Assembly (NCBI GenBank): GCA_040905865.1 | Contig: JBBDQU010000069.1 | Coordinates: 1 to 64,000, forward strand | DNA from: Alphaproteobacteria bacterium | Lineage (GTDB): Bacteria; Pseudomonadota; Alphaproteobacteria; UBA8366; GCA-2717185 | Length of the DNA: 64,000 nt | Direction: 5' to 3' | Shown: piece after piece, positions 49,003 through 57,703 of the stretch | Layout of the letters: each line of letters begins with the position of its first letter | Position numbering within the stretch: position 1 is the stretch's first letter | Position numbers and translations under genes: made by a program | The notes under the pieces: model-generated | What the model was told of the DNA's origin: nothing | Databases searched by the model: none | Seen by the model: only the letters and a program-made list of their open reading frames with translations

Positions 49003-51978
49003 CTAGTTAACTGTCGGTACAAAGAAGAAATCCCCGGCCTCATGCCCCGCATACTTGATCGGCGAATATTGCGGCACCTGCTCAAAATCCTTTGCAGCGG
49101 CAATATTCGTCACCCGCTCCGATACCATTCGGTACAGTCTTTGCCCCTCGACTATACCCGTATTCGCTTCAAGAGCACCCAGAAAAGCACTCGCGAACAC
49201 CGAATGCTTGCCGCCGCCGCTGTCCAGCACGGGCTGTACGCCGCCGGACGACAGAACAAGGCGCGCCCGTTTCTGCGCCATCAGCCTGATCCAGTTCTGG
49301 CGCGCCACGTCGGACATGCCCGCATCGATCCGCGCCAACGATGCCCGCGTCAGCGTGCCGGAATAACAGGAATCGGCCACCACGAGGATTTGCCGCACCG
49401 CCATCGCGTTGAGGACATCGGTAATCTGGATATTCGAAATCCAGTTCGCCGTGCTCGTCGGCTCCGCATCCACCGGCAGCCAGTGACCCCGGTTATTGAC
49501 CCGGTCGAGTTCCCCATGCCCGGCGTAATAGATCAGCAGGTTGTCATCCTCGCTCAGGTCCTCGCGGATCCTGTTCAGCGCCGCCAGGATCGCATAGCGG
49601 TCCGCATTCACCAGCAGTGTCACGTCATAGCCGTATCGCTGCTTCAGCAGCGCGGCGACGGCCTGCGCGTCGCCGACCGCCGTCTTGAGTTGCGGCAGCA
49701 TCCGGTAGTCGTTATTGCCGATAACGAGCGCATGAAAACGGCCGAAATTCACATCCGCAGCGACCGACAACGGCGCCACCGCCCCGACGGCGCTGCGCGC
49801 CGCCACCGCCTTGCGCAGCAGCATGAAGGATTCCGTCGACCGTTTCCCGTTCGCGTCCACGGCGACAACCCGGACCGTGGTCTTTTCGTCGGACAGCGGC
49901 ACGCTGATCCGGAACAGGCCCGCATCGTCCGGCTTGTGTTCGGCATCGTTGACCAGCAGCGCCATGATTCCGCCGGCGCCCCTGACCCGTCCGATGATCA
50001 ACCGTTCGTCACCGGCCTCCGCCGTTATCGTCGGCAGGCCGGCCGTACGGGTCTCCGGCAGCGGCGGGTCGATCATTTCGATTACCGGTCCCGCGGCCAG
50101 TTGTTTCGCTTCCGCCGCCGCCTGCCTGTCGGCGGCCTGTTGCAGCGCGTCGGCCCGATCCTTCAGGGAGGATACATTCGCGGACAGCTGCGCCACCCGC
50201 TCGCGTTCCCGCGCCAGTTCGGCTTCGCGGCTATCCAGCCGCTGCCGGAGTTCCTGCTGTTTCGCCTTTTCCCGTTCGCGCGCGGCGCGCTCCGTGGCGA
50301 GATTCTTGCGAAGCGTGGCAACCTGGAGACCGCGTCCCGCCCGGCGCTTTTCCTCTTCCGCCAGCGCCTGTTCCACTGCCGCAAGGCGGGCGGACGATTC
50401 CTTCAGCTTTGCTTCCGCTTCGGCGCGGCGGTCCGCTTCCTGGCGCAGCGCCGCCGCATCGGTCGTCAGTGTATCGACCTCGGCGGACAGCATCGCGATC
50501 CGGTCCCGTTCCGCCTGCAGGGCGGCCTCGCGTCCGGCCAGTTCCCGGGCCAGTTCGGCTTCCCGCGCGCGGTCGCCGCTTGCGGATTCCCGTTCCGCAT
50601 TCAGCGCGGCACGCAGCGCCTCGATTTCATCCCGGTTCGTGCCCGTCACCTTGCGCTGTTCGCGCAACGCCTGTTCCGCCCGCGCGGCGCGTTCTTTCAG
50701 CTTCCGGAGCCTGGCCTCGGCCGCCGCCCGTTTTTCCGATTCCGCCTTCAACGCCGTAGCGGCGCCCTGCACCGCGGCAAGGTCCGTCCGCAGGGTTTCC
50801 ACGCGGGCGCGCTCGGATTCCAGCGCCGCCTCCTGCGCCGCCAGTTGGTCGGCCAGTTCCTTTTCGCGATTCGCGCTCGTTCTGGACCTGTCGCCGGTGG
50901 CGGCGAGCTGCTGCTTCAGCTGCGCCACCTCGCTGTTTTGCGCGGCCATGCGACGCTGCTGCTCCCGGAGGGATTTTTCCGCGCTGGCGAGCTGTTCGCG
51001 CGATTCGGTCAGCGCCGCCCTGGCCGAGTCAGCCTCCGCCTTGTATTGCGCGACCCTGGCCTCGCTGTCCTGCAGCGCCGCCCCCATCGACGCCTGCAGG
51101 GTCGTCGCCTTCTGCTGCAATGACGAAAGCTGCTGCTTGAGGCGCGACACCTCGCTTTCGCTGCGTTCCAGTTCGCGGGACCGCTCGGTCATCGATTCGG
51201 TGATTTCCAGTATGCGGTCCTGGCGGCCGGCGGTGACTTCGCGCATCAATTCGTCGCGGGTCGCCTGCAGTGCCTTCTGCGCGTCGCGCGCCCGGGCTTC
51301 GCCGTCGCGCAGTTTGGCCTGCGCGTCCTGCAGATTGCGGCGAATGGCGTCCAGTTCGCGGCGCAGGGCATCGCGTTCCGCTTCGAGCTGCTGCTTTTCC
51401 GCCCGCAGGGATGCCAGTTCCTGCTTCACCTCGCTGGGAACGAAGGGCACATCGGCCGAACCGAGGCCCGACGCCCGGCGATACAGTTCGACAGCCTTTT
51501 CCTTGTCCTGCGGAACGCCCCGGCCTTCCTCATACAGGGCGCCCAGGCTCAGCAGCGCCCGGACGAAATCCTTCTCGGCCGCTTTGGCGTACCATTCCGC
51601 GGCAATACTGTGCTGCGGCTCGACGCCCAGTCCTTTTTCATAGATTTCGCCGACATAGGTCTGGGCAACGGGATCGCCCTCATTGGCCAGCGGCAGCCAG
51701 ATCTTCAGCGCTGTTGTGTAGCTGGCGCGATCCGCCTGGGTATACTCGCCGCCCCGGATCGCGCATTCTGACGCCGTCGTCTTGACGGCCTTGCGCTCGC
51801 TGACATAGGTGACGCGCGTGCCCAGCCGCCGGACCTTGCCCGGCAACAGGCAATCGACAACCAGAAGATCGTCCGCGTTCCCTGCCGCGTCCTGCGCGTG
51901 CGCCCCCGAACCACCGGGCGCAATGACCAGCATCCCGGCAAGGGCAGCGCAAAGCACGATGCGTCGTAAAAACGGCAC
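49003..51978 (-). CDS. Exported caspase-family (peptidase C14) protein with Sel1 repeats and coiled coil
   Basis: A 991-residue protein. Signal peptide (about 1-28, GGSGAHAQ), Sel1-like repeats (about 85-175, AQTYVGEIYEKGLGVEP and LLSLGALYEEGRGVPQD), a very long coiled coil (about 185-640, E/R/A-rich), an Ig-like beta segment (about 645-745), and a caspase-like domain (about 755-985). The catalytic dyad is visible: His821 in YYAGHGELDRV and Cys871 in VVADSCYSGTLT. The fold therefore looks active. The signal suggests a periplasmic or cell-envelope protein. A caspase near a cyclase suggests stress signalling or cell death, which remains inference. Confidence 0.88.
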   Translation of the reverse strand: MPFLRRIVLCAALAGMLVIAPGGSGAHAQDAAGNADDLLVVDCLLPGKVRRLGTRVTYVSERKAVKTTASECAIRGGEYTQADRASYTTALKIWLPLANEGDPVAQTYVGEIYEKGLGVEPQHSIAAEWYAKAAEKDFVRALLSLGALYEEGRGVPQDKEKAVELYRRASGLGSADVPFVPSEVKQELASLRAEKQQLEAERDALRRELDAIRRNLQDAQAKLRDGEARARDAQKALQATRDELMREVTAGRQDRILEITESMTERSRELERSESEVSRLKQQLSSLQQKATTLQASMGAALQDSEARVAQYKAEADSARAALTESREQLASAEKSLREQQRRMAAQNSEVAQLKQQLAATGDRSRTSANREKELADQLAAQEAALESERARVETLRTDLAAVQGAATALKAESEKRAAAEARLRKLKERAARAEQALREQRKVTGTNRDEIEALRAALNAERESASGDRAREAELARELAGREAALQAERDRIAMLSAEVDTLTTDAAALRQEADRRAEAEAKLKESSARLAAVEQALAEEEKRRAGRGLQVATLRKNLATERAAREREKAKQQELRQRLDSREAELARERERVAQLSANVSSLKDRADALQQAADRQAAAEAKQLAAGPVIEMIDPPLPETRTAGLPTITAEAGDERLIIGRVRGAGGIMALLVNDAEHKPDDAGLFRISVPLSDEKTTVRVVAVDANGKRSTESFMLLRKAVAARSAVGAVAPLSVAADVNFGRFHALVIGNNDYRMLPQLKTAVGDAQAVAALLKQRYGYDVTLLVNADRYAILAALNRIREDLSEDDNLLIYYAGHGELDRVNNRGHWLPVDAEPTSTANWISNIQITDVLNAMAVRQILVVADSCYSGTLTRASLARIDAGMSDVARQNWIRLMAQKRARLVLSSGGVQPVLDSGGGKHSVFASAFLGALEANTGIVEGQRLYRMVSERVTNIAAAKDFEQVPQYSPIKYAGHEAGDFFFVPTVN

Positions 51979-52143
51979 TGCGTTTCCTCACCACCCCTGC
52001 AACGCCACAGTTCCCGACAGTACCGCGATTTCGTTCCCATCGCGATCTGTGATATGATCGATTGTACTTAAACAGGCGCGGAATTTCCAACAGATTGTAC
52101 TTGCGGTACCGTTTCCGGAACGATACCGACATGGGGACCGAAT
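51979..52143. promoter_or_regulatory. Divergent promoter region, caspase gene and secreted-protein gene
   Basis: 165 bp separate the divergent caspase and secreted-protein genes. Moderately AT-rich around 52045-52075, where ATATGATCGATTGTACTTAA lies. No clear operator, but its position makes it the likely promoter of both transcripts. Confidence 0.4.
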
Positions 52144-52800
52144 ATGATGAGCAGGTCGATACTTGCGGGGCTATTCATGGCCCTGTCCGCACTGGCGCTG
52201 CCGGTTGAGTCTTTCGCAGCGAGCCCGGCCGCGCTGGCAACGTCGATTAACGGGGAAACCAGCCCGGCGATCGAGAATTTCTCGGAACTGCAAACCGATA
52301 CGAAACTGACGCTAAACGCGGATACCGAAATCGAATTCGTCCATTACGCGACGTGCCAGACCGTTGTCGTAAAAGGCGGCGATCTCAGCTTTACATCGGA
52401 GCGGTTCCTCCTGCGCGGCGGCAATATCGTCACCACAAAACGGGCGAAATGTCCGAAGACAATTGTTTTGGCCGGCGCATCGCAAATCGGCGGCCTTGTC
52501 CTGCGCAGCGCTTCGAATGCGGGCCGCTTGCGTGTCGGCGCCAATCCGACCTTCGTACTGGTGGGCGACCGCAGCGAATCCGTCGAGTCGATCACGGTGT
52601 CGCTGGACGGGACGAAAATCACCGAAGCCGCAAATCCCGGCCGCACCTTCGCCTGGCCGGACGATGCGCCGCCGCTGGAAAACGGGCAGGCCTATTCGGT
52701 TACGGTTAAAATCCGGGGCAAGGAAGCGCCGGAAACCTTCACCGTCGAATCGAAAAGCGGCGGCAATTCGGAAACGCTTACGCTGATCCGCCTCGACTGA
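52144..52800 (+). CDS. Secreted hypothetical beta-rich protein
   Basis: A 218-residue protein with a signal peptide (about 1-26, ending SFAAS) and a beta-rich mature part containing YATCQTVVVKGGDLSFTSER and CPKTIVLAGASQIGGLVLRS. The two Cys may form a disulfide. No recognised family. It sits 13 bp before the CHASE2 cyclase gene, so is likely co-expressed. Perhaps a periplasmic ligand-binding partner. Confidence 0.7.
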   Translation: MMSRSILAGLFMALSALALPVESFAASPAALATSINGETSPAIENFSELQTDTKLTLNADTEIEFVHYATCQTVVVKGGDLSFTSERFLLRGGNIVTTKRAKCPKTIVLAGASQIGGLVLRSASNAGRLRVGANPTFVLVGDRSESVESITVSLDGTKITEAANPGRTFAWPDDAPPLENGQAYSVTVKIRGKEAPETFTVESKSGGNSETLTLIRLD

Positions 52801-52813
52801 ACGGCCGGTACCG

Positions 52814-54856
52814 ATGGCCCGCGCGAGAAAATGGCGGCATGTCGTCGCGACGGCTGTTCTGTGCGCGACAACTGCGGCGGTTGGCGGCTATTTCCTGGGA
52901 TCGCCCGGATGGCTGGCGGGCCTGTTGTTCGATACCGCGGTTTCCGCAAGCGCCGCCGCACGGCAGGACGCGGACGGCGGCAGGGAACCGCAGGTCGCCA
53001 TCATCGCCATTGACGCCGAAAGCCTGGATTCGCCGGAACTGGCACCCTATCCGCGCGCCCTGTTCGGGCCGGTCTGGGCGCTGATGATCCCGGCACTGGA
53101 GGAGGCGGGCGCCAGGACTATCGTGTTCGATGCGGTATTTTCCTATTCGGCTAACCGGTTCCAAAACGATTACGACCGGACGTTCCTGGAAGCCCTCAAC
53201 GCCGCCAGGGATAGAATCGTCATCGGTTACTCGTCGCGTCTCCTGCCGACGCAGACCCATATGGCGGCCCTCGCCCTGGACCAGAACGCGCTTGGCTCGC
53301 TCGATCTGTTCCCGCAGAATGACGGCATTCTGCGCACCCATATCGGCCGTCGGGAATCCCCGGAGGGCGAAACGTTCCTCGGCCTCGCCGGCGCAGCACT
53401 GGCCCGTGCCGGAATTTCCGAAATTCCGGCGGAAATCATTCTGGCGCCCACCCGGCACCCCGAGGCCCTGCCGACCTATTCCCTGATCGAGGTGCTGCGC
53501 TGCGCCGGAGCGGCGCCGCAGACCCTGCAAGCAGCCTTCGCGGGAAAGATCGTCTTTGTCGGCACGAACCTGCCGGAGGAGGACCGCATCGTTTCAAGCA
53601 GCCGGTTTCTGCCGGCGCCCGACGCGCCATCGGCGACGGCCGGGGACTGCACGCTTCGGCGTCTTCCGGCATCGGCGCCGGAATCGGGCAATAGTCCGGG
53701 TGTGCACTTGTTTGCGGTTGCCGCGCAATCGGTGCTGGACGGGCATATCGTGGCACGCGTCGCGGCATTTGAAACCGCCGCGCTGTCCGGCGTTGCGGCC
53801 CTTGCCGGCGTAATGATCGGATTTACGCTGGCGCCTGTCTTCGCTGTCGCCGCCACGGTACTGGGCGGCCTTCTGCTGTGGGGCCTGGAAAGCCTGGCCC
53901 TGATCCGGGACCTGTGGCTCGATGCCGCCAACCCGGTTATCGCATTGAGCGCCGCTGCAGTTGCCGCCTACATGGTCCGCTACGTCGTCGAGGAGCGCAG
54001 CCGCAAGCGCATCCAGAACGCCTTTGGCCATTACCTTGCGCCGACACTGGTCGACCGTCTTGCGGACAGCGAGAACGCCCTGCAACTGGGCGGCGAGCAG
54101 CGCGACGTGACGATCATGTTTGCCGATCTGTCGGGCTTTACGGCGCTGTCTGGCATTCTTGGCCCGGAAGCCCTGGTGGAGACGACGAATGCCTATCTGA
54201 AGATCATCGCCGACGAGGTGGATGCCTCAGGCGGGTATATCGACAAGTTTATCGGCGACGCCGTCATGGCGATCTGGGGCGCCCCCGTGGCCGACGACGA
54301 TCATGCCGAACACGCGGTCGCCGCCGCCCTGAAGATTGCCGACATCATCGCGCGTAAACGCGAAGCGGCCCTTGCGCGGGGCGAACACGCCTTCGACGTC
54401 AAGGTCGGCATCAATTCCGGTCCGGCGGTGGTCGGCAATGTCGGTTCTGAAAAGCGGTACAATTACACGGCTGTCGGCGAGGCCGTGAACATCGCCGCGC
54501 GGCTGGAAGGCCTGCCGGGCGTCTATAAATGCCGTATTATCGTCGGGCCGGATACGGCGGACAGGCTGAAGGGTGTCTTTGCGCTACGGGAAATCGACGC
54601 GGTTGCGGTCAAGGGCAAGGCGGCGCCGCTGCGGATATTCGAACCGGTTCCGGCGACCGGAAACCCGCCCGACGCAGCGTATGGAGAAGCGCTGGCGCGC
54701 TACCGGAACCGGGATTTTGAAGCCGCTGCGTCGATCTGGAGCGGTCTGTCCGATACAGACGGTCCCGCATCCGTCATGGCGGCGCGGGCGCGGGCATACA
54801 TCGCCAACCCGCCGGCCGACAACTGGAACGGCGTCTTCGTCATGACGGAAAAATAA
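52814..54856 (+). CDS. CHASE2-domain adenylate cyclase
   Basis: A 680-residue sensor enzyme. A first membrane helix (about 10-38) leads to the periplasmic CHASE2 domain (about 55-315), then three helices (about 318-395), and the class III cyclase domain (about 430-610). Metal-binding Asp438 (IMFADLSGFTA) and Asp482 (KFIGDAVMAIWG), adenine-selecting Lys478 and the transition-state NIAAR (about 560) are all present, so it should make cAMP. The last 70 residues have TPR-like repeats. It is presumably triggered by an external signal, possibly via the secreted protein encoded just upstream. Confidence 0.88.
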   Translation: MARARKWRHVVATAVLCATTAAVGGYFLGSPGWLAGLLFDTAVSASAAARQDADGGREPQVAIIAIDAESLDSPELAPYPRALFGPVWALMIPALEEAGARTIVFDAVFSYSANRFQNDYDRTFLEALNAARDRIVIGYSSRLLPTQTHMAALALDQNALGSLDLFPQNDGILRTHIGRRESPEGETFLGLAGAALARAGISEIPAEIILAPTRHPEALPTYSLIEVLRCAGAAPQTLQAAFAGKIVFVGTNLPEEDRIVSSSRFLPAPDAPSATAGDCTLRRLPASAPESGNSPGVHLFAVAAQSVLDGHIVARVAAFETAALSGVAALAGVMIGFTLAPVFAVAATVLGGLLLWGLESLALIRDLWLDAANPVIALSAAAVAAYMVRYVVEERSRKRIQNAFGHYLAPTLVDRLADSENALQLGGEQRDVTIMFADLSGFTALSGILGPEALVETTNAYLKIIADEVDASGGYIDKFIGDAVMAIWGAPVADDDHAEHAVAAALKIADIIARKREAALARGEHAFDVKVGINSGPAVVGNVGSEKRYNYTAVGEAVNIAARLEGLPGVYKCRIIVGPDTADRLKGVFALREIDAVAVKGKAAPLRIFEPVPATGNPPDAAYGEALARYRNRDFEAAASIWSGLSDTDGPASVMAARARAYIANPPADNWNGVFVMTEK

Positions 54857-54898
54857 CTGCAATTACGGCAGGGACGTTTTTCCCGCCGCGGAAAGGAT

Positions 54899-55129
54899 GT
54901 GGCCGAAATGCCGGAACGTGATGACCTGGAAGAGCGACTCATCGCGCTTGAATCCCTCCTGACCCATCAGGAAGGCGCGATCCGCGACATCAGCGACATG
55001 ATGCGCCAGCAATGGGACATGATTGACGGGTTGATGCAGAAGCTGAAGCGCCTCGAGGAACGGCTGACCGACCTGAGGGATACTGCCGGGTCTAAAGACC
55101 CCGGTGAACCGCCGCCACCGCATTACTGA
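54899..55129 (+). CDS. slyX: SlyX-family protein
   Basis: A 76-residue coiled-coil protein with EERLIALESLLTHQEGAIRD and the C-terminal PPPPHY typical of SlyX. Function unknown in this family. It is 42 bp after the cyclase gene and may be on its transcript. An alternative ATG lies four codons in. Confidence 0.85.
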   Translation: MAEMPERDDLEERLIALESLLTHQEGAIRDISDMMRQQWDMIDGLMQKLKRLEERLTDLRDTAGSKDPGEPPPPHY

Positions 55130-55291
55130 GCGTATGGCTCGTTGAGTTCGGTCGTCCCGCCGAATGCGGCGCGCGCTTTAATCGCCATACCAACTGTCCT
55201 ATAAGCACATTACGACTCCTCGGATCATGCGGCAGCAGGACCCGCGGTTCAGGGTGACGAGACTTCTTCGCCAATATTTCCGAAAGCAAGC

Positions 55292-56416
55292 ATGGCCATG
55301 GCGCCAGTGAACCAGACACCACCCCGCATTCTATTGCATGTATTTTCCACCCTGAGCGTCGGCGGCCAGCAGGTTCGCTTCGCGACACTGGTCAATAACG
55401 GGCTTGGCGAATTCGTACACCGGCTATTCGCCATGGACGGTCAATACGAAAGCATGAAGCTGTTCAATGAAGATGCGCCCTGCGAAATCTTCGAGACCCG
55501 CTTTACCAAGGGCAATACCGCCGGCAACGTCCTGGCCTTCCGCCGTGCCCTCAACACGCTCAGACCCGACATTCTGGTTACCTATAACTGGGGCGCCATC
55601 GAATGGGCCATGGCGAATTTCGGGCGCTCCTGCCCTCATATCCACATCGTCGATGGATTTGGCCCCGAAGAAGCAGAGGGCCAGTTGCAGCGGCGCGTCC
55701 TGTTCCGGCGGCTGGCCTTCTGGCGCAATACGACCACCGTGGTCCCGTCGCGGACCCTGTATGAAATCGCGACGAAAACCTGGCGGCTTCCGCCAGGGGA
55801 TGTCGCCTTTATTCCCAACGGCATTGACTGCACGCGCTTCGACAATATGCCCGATCCGGCATATGCCCGCCAGCTTGGACTGGATGGTGCGGGACCCGTG
55901 ATCGGCACCGTCGCGGCGTTGCGGCCGGAGAAAAACCTGACGCGCCTCATCGAGGCCTTTGCGATTTCCGTCGCCAAAAATCCGGCAATCCGCCTCGTCA
56001 TCGTCGGCGATGGCGCGGAACGGCCGGCGCTGGAAGCCGCGGCGATAAAATTCGACGTCGCGGAAAAGGTTACCTTCACGGGATATATCGCAGACCCCGC
56101 GCCGGTGCTGTCGCTGTTCGACATATTCGCCCTGTCTTCCGATACGGAACAGATGCCGATCAGCGTACTGGAAGCCATGGCCGCGCGGTTGCCCGTCGCC
56201 GGTGTCGATGTCGGCGATGTCCGGCATATCGTTTCCGACCCGAACAGGCCGCTGATCGTGAATCGCGATGCGCGGGCGCTCGCGGATATCCTGTCGACCC
56301 TGGCCGGCGATGCCGATCTGCGCGACCGTATCGGCCAGGCCAACCGCCGGCATGCCGAAAGCCACTATTCACAGGCTGACATGGTCAGCGCCTATACGAA
56401 GCTGTTTTCCGCCTGA
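55292..56416 (+). CDS. GT4-family glycosyltransferase
   Basis: A 374-residue protein with two Rossmann-like halves. N-terminal: VFSTLSVGGQQVRFATLVN (about 17-35). C-terminal: IGTVAALRPEKNLTRLIEAF (about 205-224), IVGDGAERPALEAAA (about 238-252) and the E-x7-E type DTEQMPISVLEAMAARLPV (about 282-300). It moves a sugar from a nucleotide donor to an acceptor in polysaccharide or lipid synthesis. It ends convergently 18 bp before the Fnr gene. Confidence 0.87.
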   Translation: MAMAPVNQTPPRILLHVFSTLSVGGQQVRFATLVNNGLGEFVHRLFAMDGQYESMKLFNEDAPCEIFETRFTKGNTAGNVLAFRRALNTLRPDILVTYNWGAIEWAMANFGRSCPHIHIVDGFGPEEAEGQLQRRVLFRRLAFWRNTTTVVPSRTLYEIATKTWRLPPGDVAFIPNGIDCTRFDNMPDPAYARQLGLDGAGPVIGTVAALRPEKNLTRLIEAFAISVAKNPAIRLVIVGDGAERPALEAAAIKFDVAEKVTFTGYIADPAPVLSLFDIFALSSDTEQMPISVLEAMAARLPVAGVDVGDVRHIVSDPNRPLIVNRDARALADILSTLAGDADLRDRIGQANRRHAESHYSQADMVSAYTKLFSA

Positions 56417-56434
56417 CCGGCCGGACGGCTGCGA

Positions 56435-57169
56435 TCAGTAGCCGTCGGCGACGTCCTGCAATGCCTCGATATCCGGCAGGGAAACCATGCCGCCCTGTTC
56501 TATACGGATCGCGTGATCCCGCTTCAGCAGCGAAAATGTCCGGCTGACCGTTTCCGTCGTGAGCCCCAGATAGTCCGCGATATCGGTCCGGCTCATGGGC
56601 AATGCGACCGGCGACGCCTTGCCGCCGATCTTCAACTGCCGCTTCGAGAGCGACAGCAGGAAGGTGACGATCTTTTCCTTCGCTGTCTTGCGGCCAAGCA
56701 GCATCATCTGGTCCTGCGCCTGAATCAGTTCATTCGACGCCAGACCGAGCATTCTTCGTTCAAGATGCGGGTATTTGTCGAGCAGCACTTCCAGCTTGCC
56801 GCGCGCAAAACGGCATACCTTGACCCGGTCAACAGCTTCGGCGCTGTACGAATAGCTGTTGTTAAGGGCGATTCCCATGAAGTCACCGTTGTTCAGGAAT
56901 CCCGTTATCTGGCGCCGGCCATCGGGAAGCAGCTTGTACAGGCGAACTGTCCCGCCTGTAACGTTGTACAAAAACCCAGCCGGTTCGCCTTCATCGATAA
57001 TCGGATCATGCGGCGAGAATTCCAGATTCGTCGCTATGGATGCAATATCCCGCAATTCATCCCCATTGAGGACACTGCAGATCGATAAATCGCGGACGGA
57101 ACATGCAGCACAGGGATTAGAGATCAAGTCCGGCCTTGCGGCGGCCTGCCTGTTAACCTTCATGTCCAT
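56435..57169 (-). CDS. fnr: Fnr-type oxygen-sensing Crp/Fnr regulator
   Basis: A 244-residue regulator. The [4Fe-4S] ligands are Cys20, Cys23 and Cys31 in NPCAACSVRDLSIC, and Cys119 in VKVCRFARGK. It has a cNMP-like sensor domain (about 40-150) and a C-terminal helix-turn-helix (about 180-225) with DIADYLGLTTETVSRTFSLL, where E-xx-SR recognises TTGAT-type boxes. The ATG at 57169 follows a G-run and gives the usual start. It governs anaerobic gene expression. FNR boxes lie directly upstream, suggesting autoregulation and control of the divergent small gene. Confidence 0.9.
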   Translation of the reverse strand: MDMKVNRQAAARPDLISNPCAACSVRDLSICSVLNGDELRDIASIATNLEFSPHDPIIDEGEPAGFLYNVTGGTVRLYKLLPDGRRQITGFLNNGDFMGIALNNSYSYSAEAVDRVKVCRFARGKLEVLLDKYPHLERRMLGLASNELIQAQDQMMLLGRKTAKEKIVTFLLSLSKRQLKIGGKASPVALPMSRTDIADYLGLTTETVSRTFSLLKRDHAIRIEQGGMVSLPDIEALQDVADGY

Positions 57170-57213
57170 TTCTGCCCCCCGATAGTGAATTTGCCGTGCC
57201 CGTCCGCTCTGCA

Positions 57214-57281
57214 TTGACCTGCATCAATGCAGGTTCACTATCTTGCGGGAACTATGACACACTTACATTGACCTACGTGAA
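57214..57281. promoter_or_regulatory. FNR boxes between fnr and the divergent small gene
   Basis: TTGACCTGCATCAA (57214-57227) matches TTGAT-N4-ATCAA with one change. A degenerate second copy, TTGACCTACGTGAA, lies at 57268-57281, 54 bp away (about five helical turns). The first is 45 bases upstream of fnr; the second only 7 bases before the small gene's ATG, where it could repress. Confidence 0.75.
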
Positions 57282-57287
57282 GATGTC

Positions 57288-57590
57288 ATGCACCGGTCAA
57301 ATATAATCAAGCCCCTTTCATGGGAGGATGTGGCCAATGCGTTTCCCGTCATCCGTGCGGCATATGTTCGTCTGTTCGTCGCGCTGGATTCGGGCGATTG
57401 CGCCGCCGCGATCCCGCGCCTGATTGAGGCAATGGAGGATGTTGCGCAGCATCATGGCTGCGCGACAATACAGTTACCCGAATCCTGGGCAACACTGGGT
57501 GCGGGAAAATACGGCGTCCACGCGCATCTGACCGATGCCGGACATGACAGGGAAGCGGTCCGGTTCTCGAAAATTCTTCGGCCTGGCTGA
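57288..57590 (+). CDS. Small hypothetical protein (100 aa), FNR-linked
   Basis: A 100-residue protein, mostly helical at the N-terminus (MHRSNIIKPLSWEDVANAFP) with no known family. It is divergent from fnr across FNR boxes. The ATG lies only 7 bp after the second box, so no clear ribosome site is seen; GAAGATG is the nearest. Real gene status is likely from GC3 and position, but function unknown. Confidence 0.5.
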   Translation: MHRSNIIKPLSWEDVANAFPVIRAAYVRLFVALDSGDCAAAIPRLIEAMEDVAQHHGCATIQLPESWATLGAGKYGVHAHLTDAGHDREAVRFSKILRPG

Positions 57591-57703
57591 CAGAACCGCA
57601 CCGCCCCGGTATGGATGACGGTCCCGCGTGCGGTGGACACCGTATTTTCCTGACGGCAATACCGCTTGCCAGCCGGGAACCGCTGCGGTACTCGGGACGT
57701 CCG

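Noticed and set aside
48883-51123. 746-codon open frame on the plus strand
   Set aside because: Antisense to the caspase coiled coil; the regular sequence of the coiled coil keeps this frame open.
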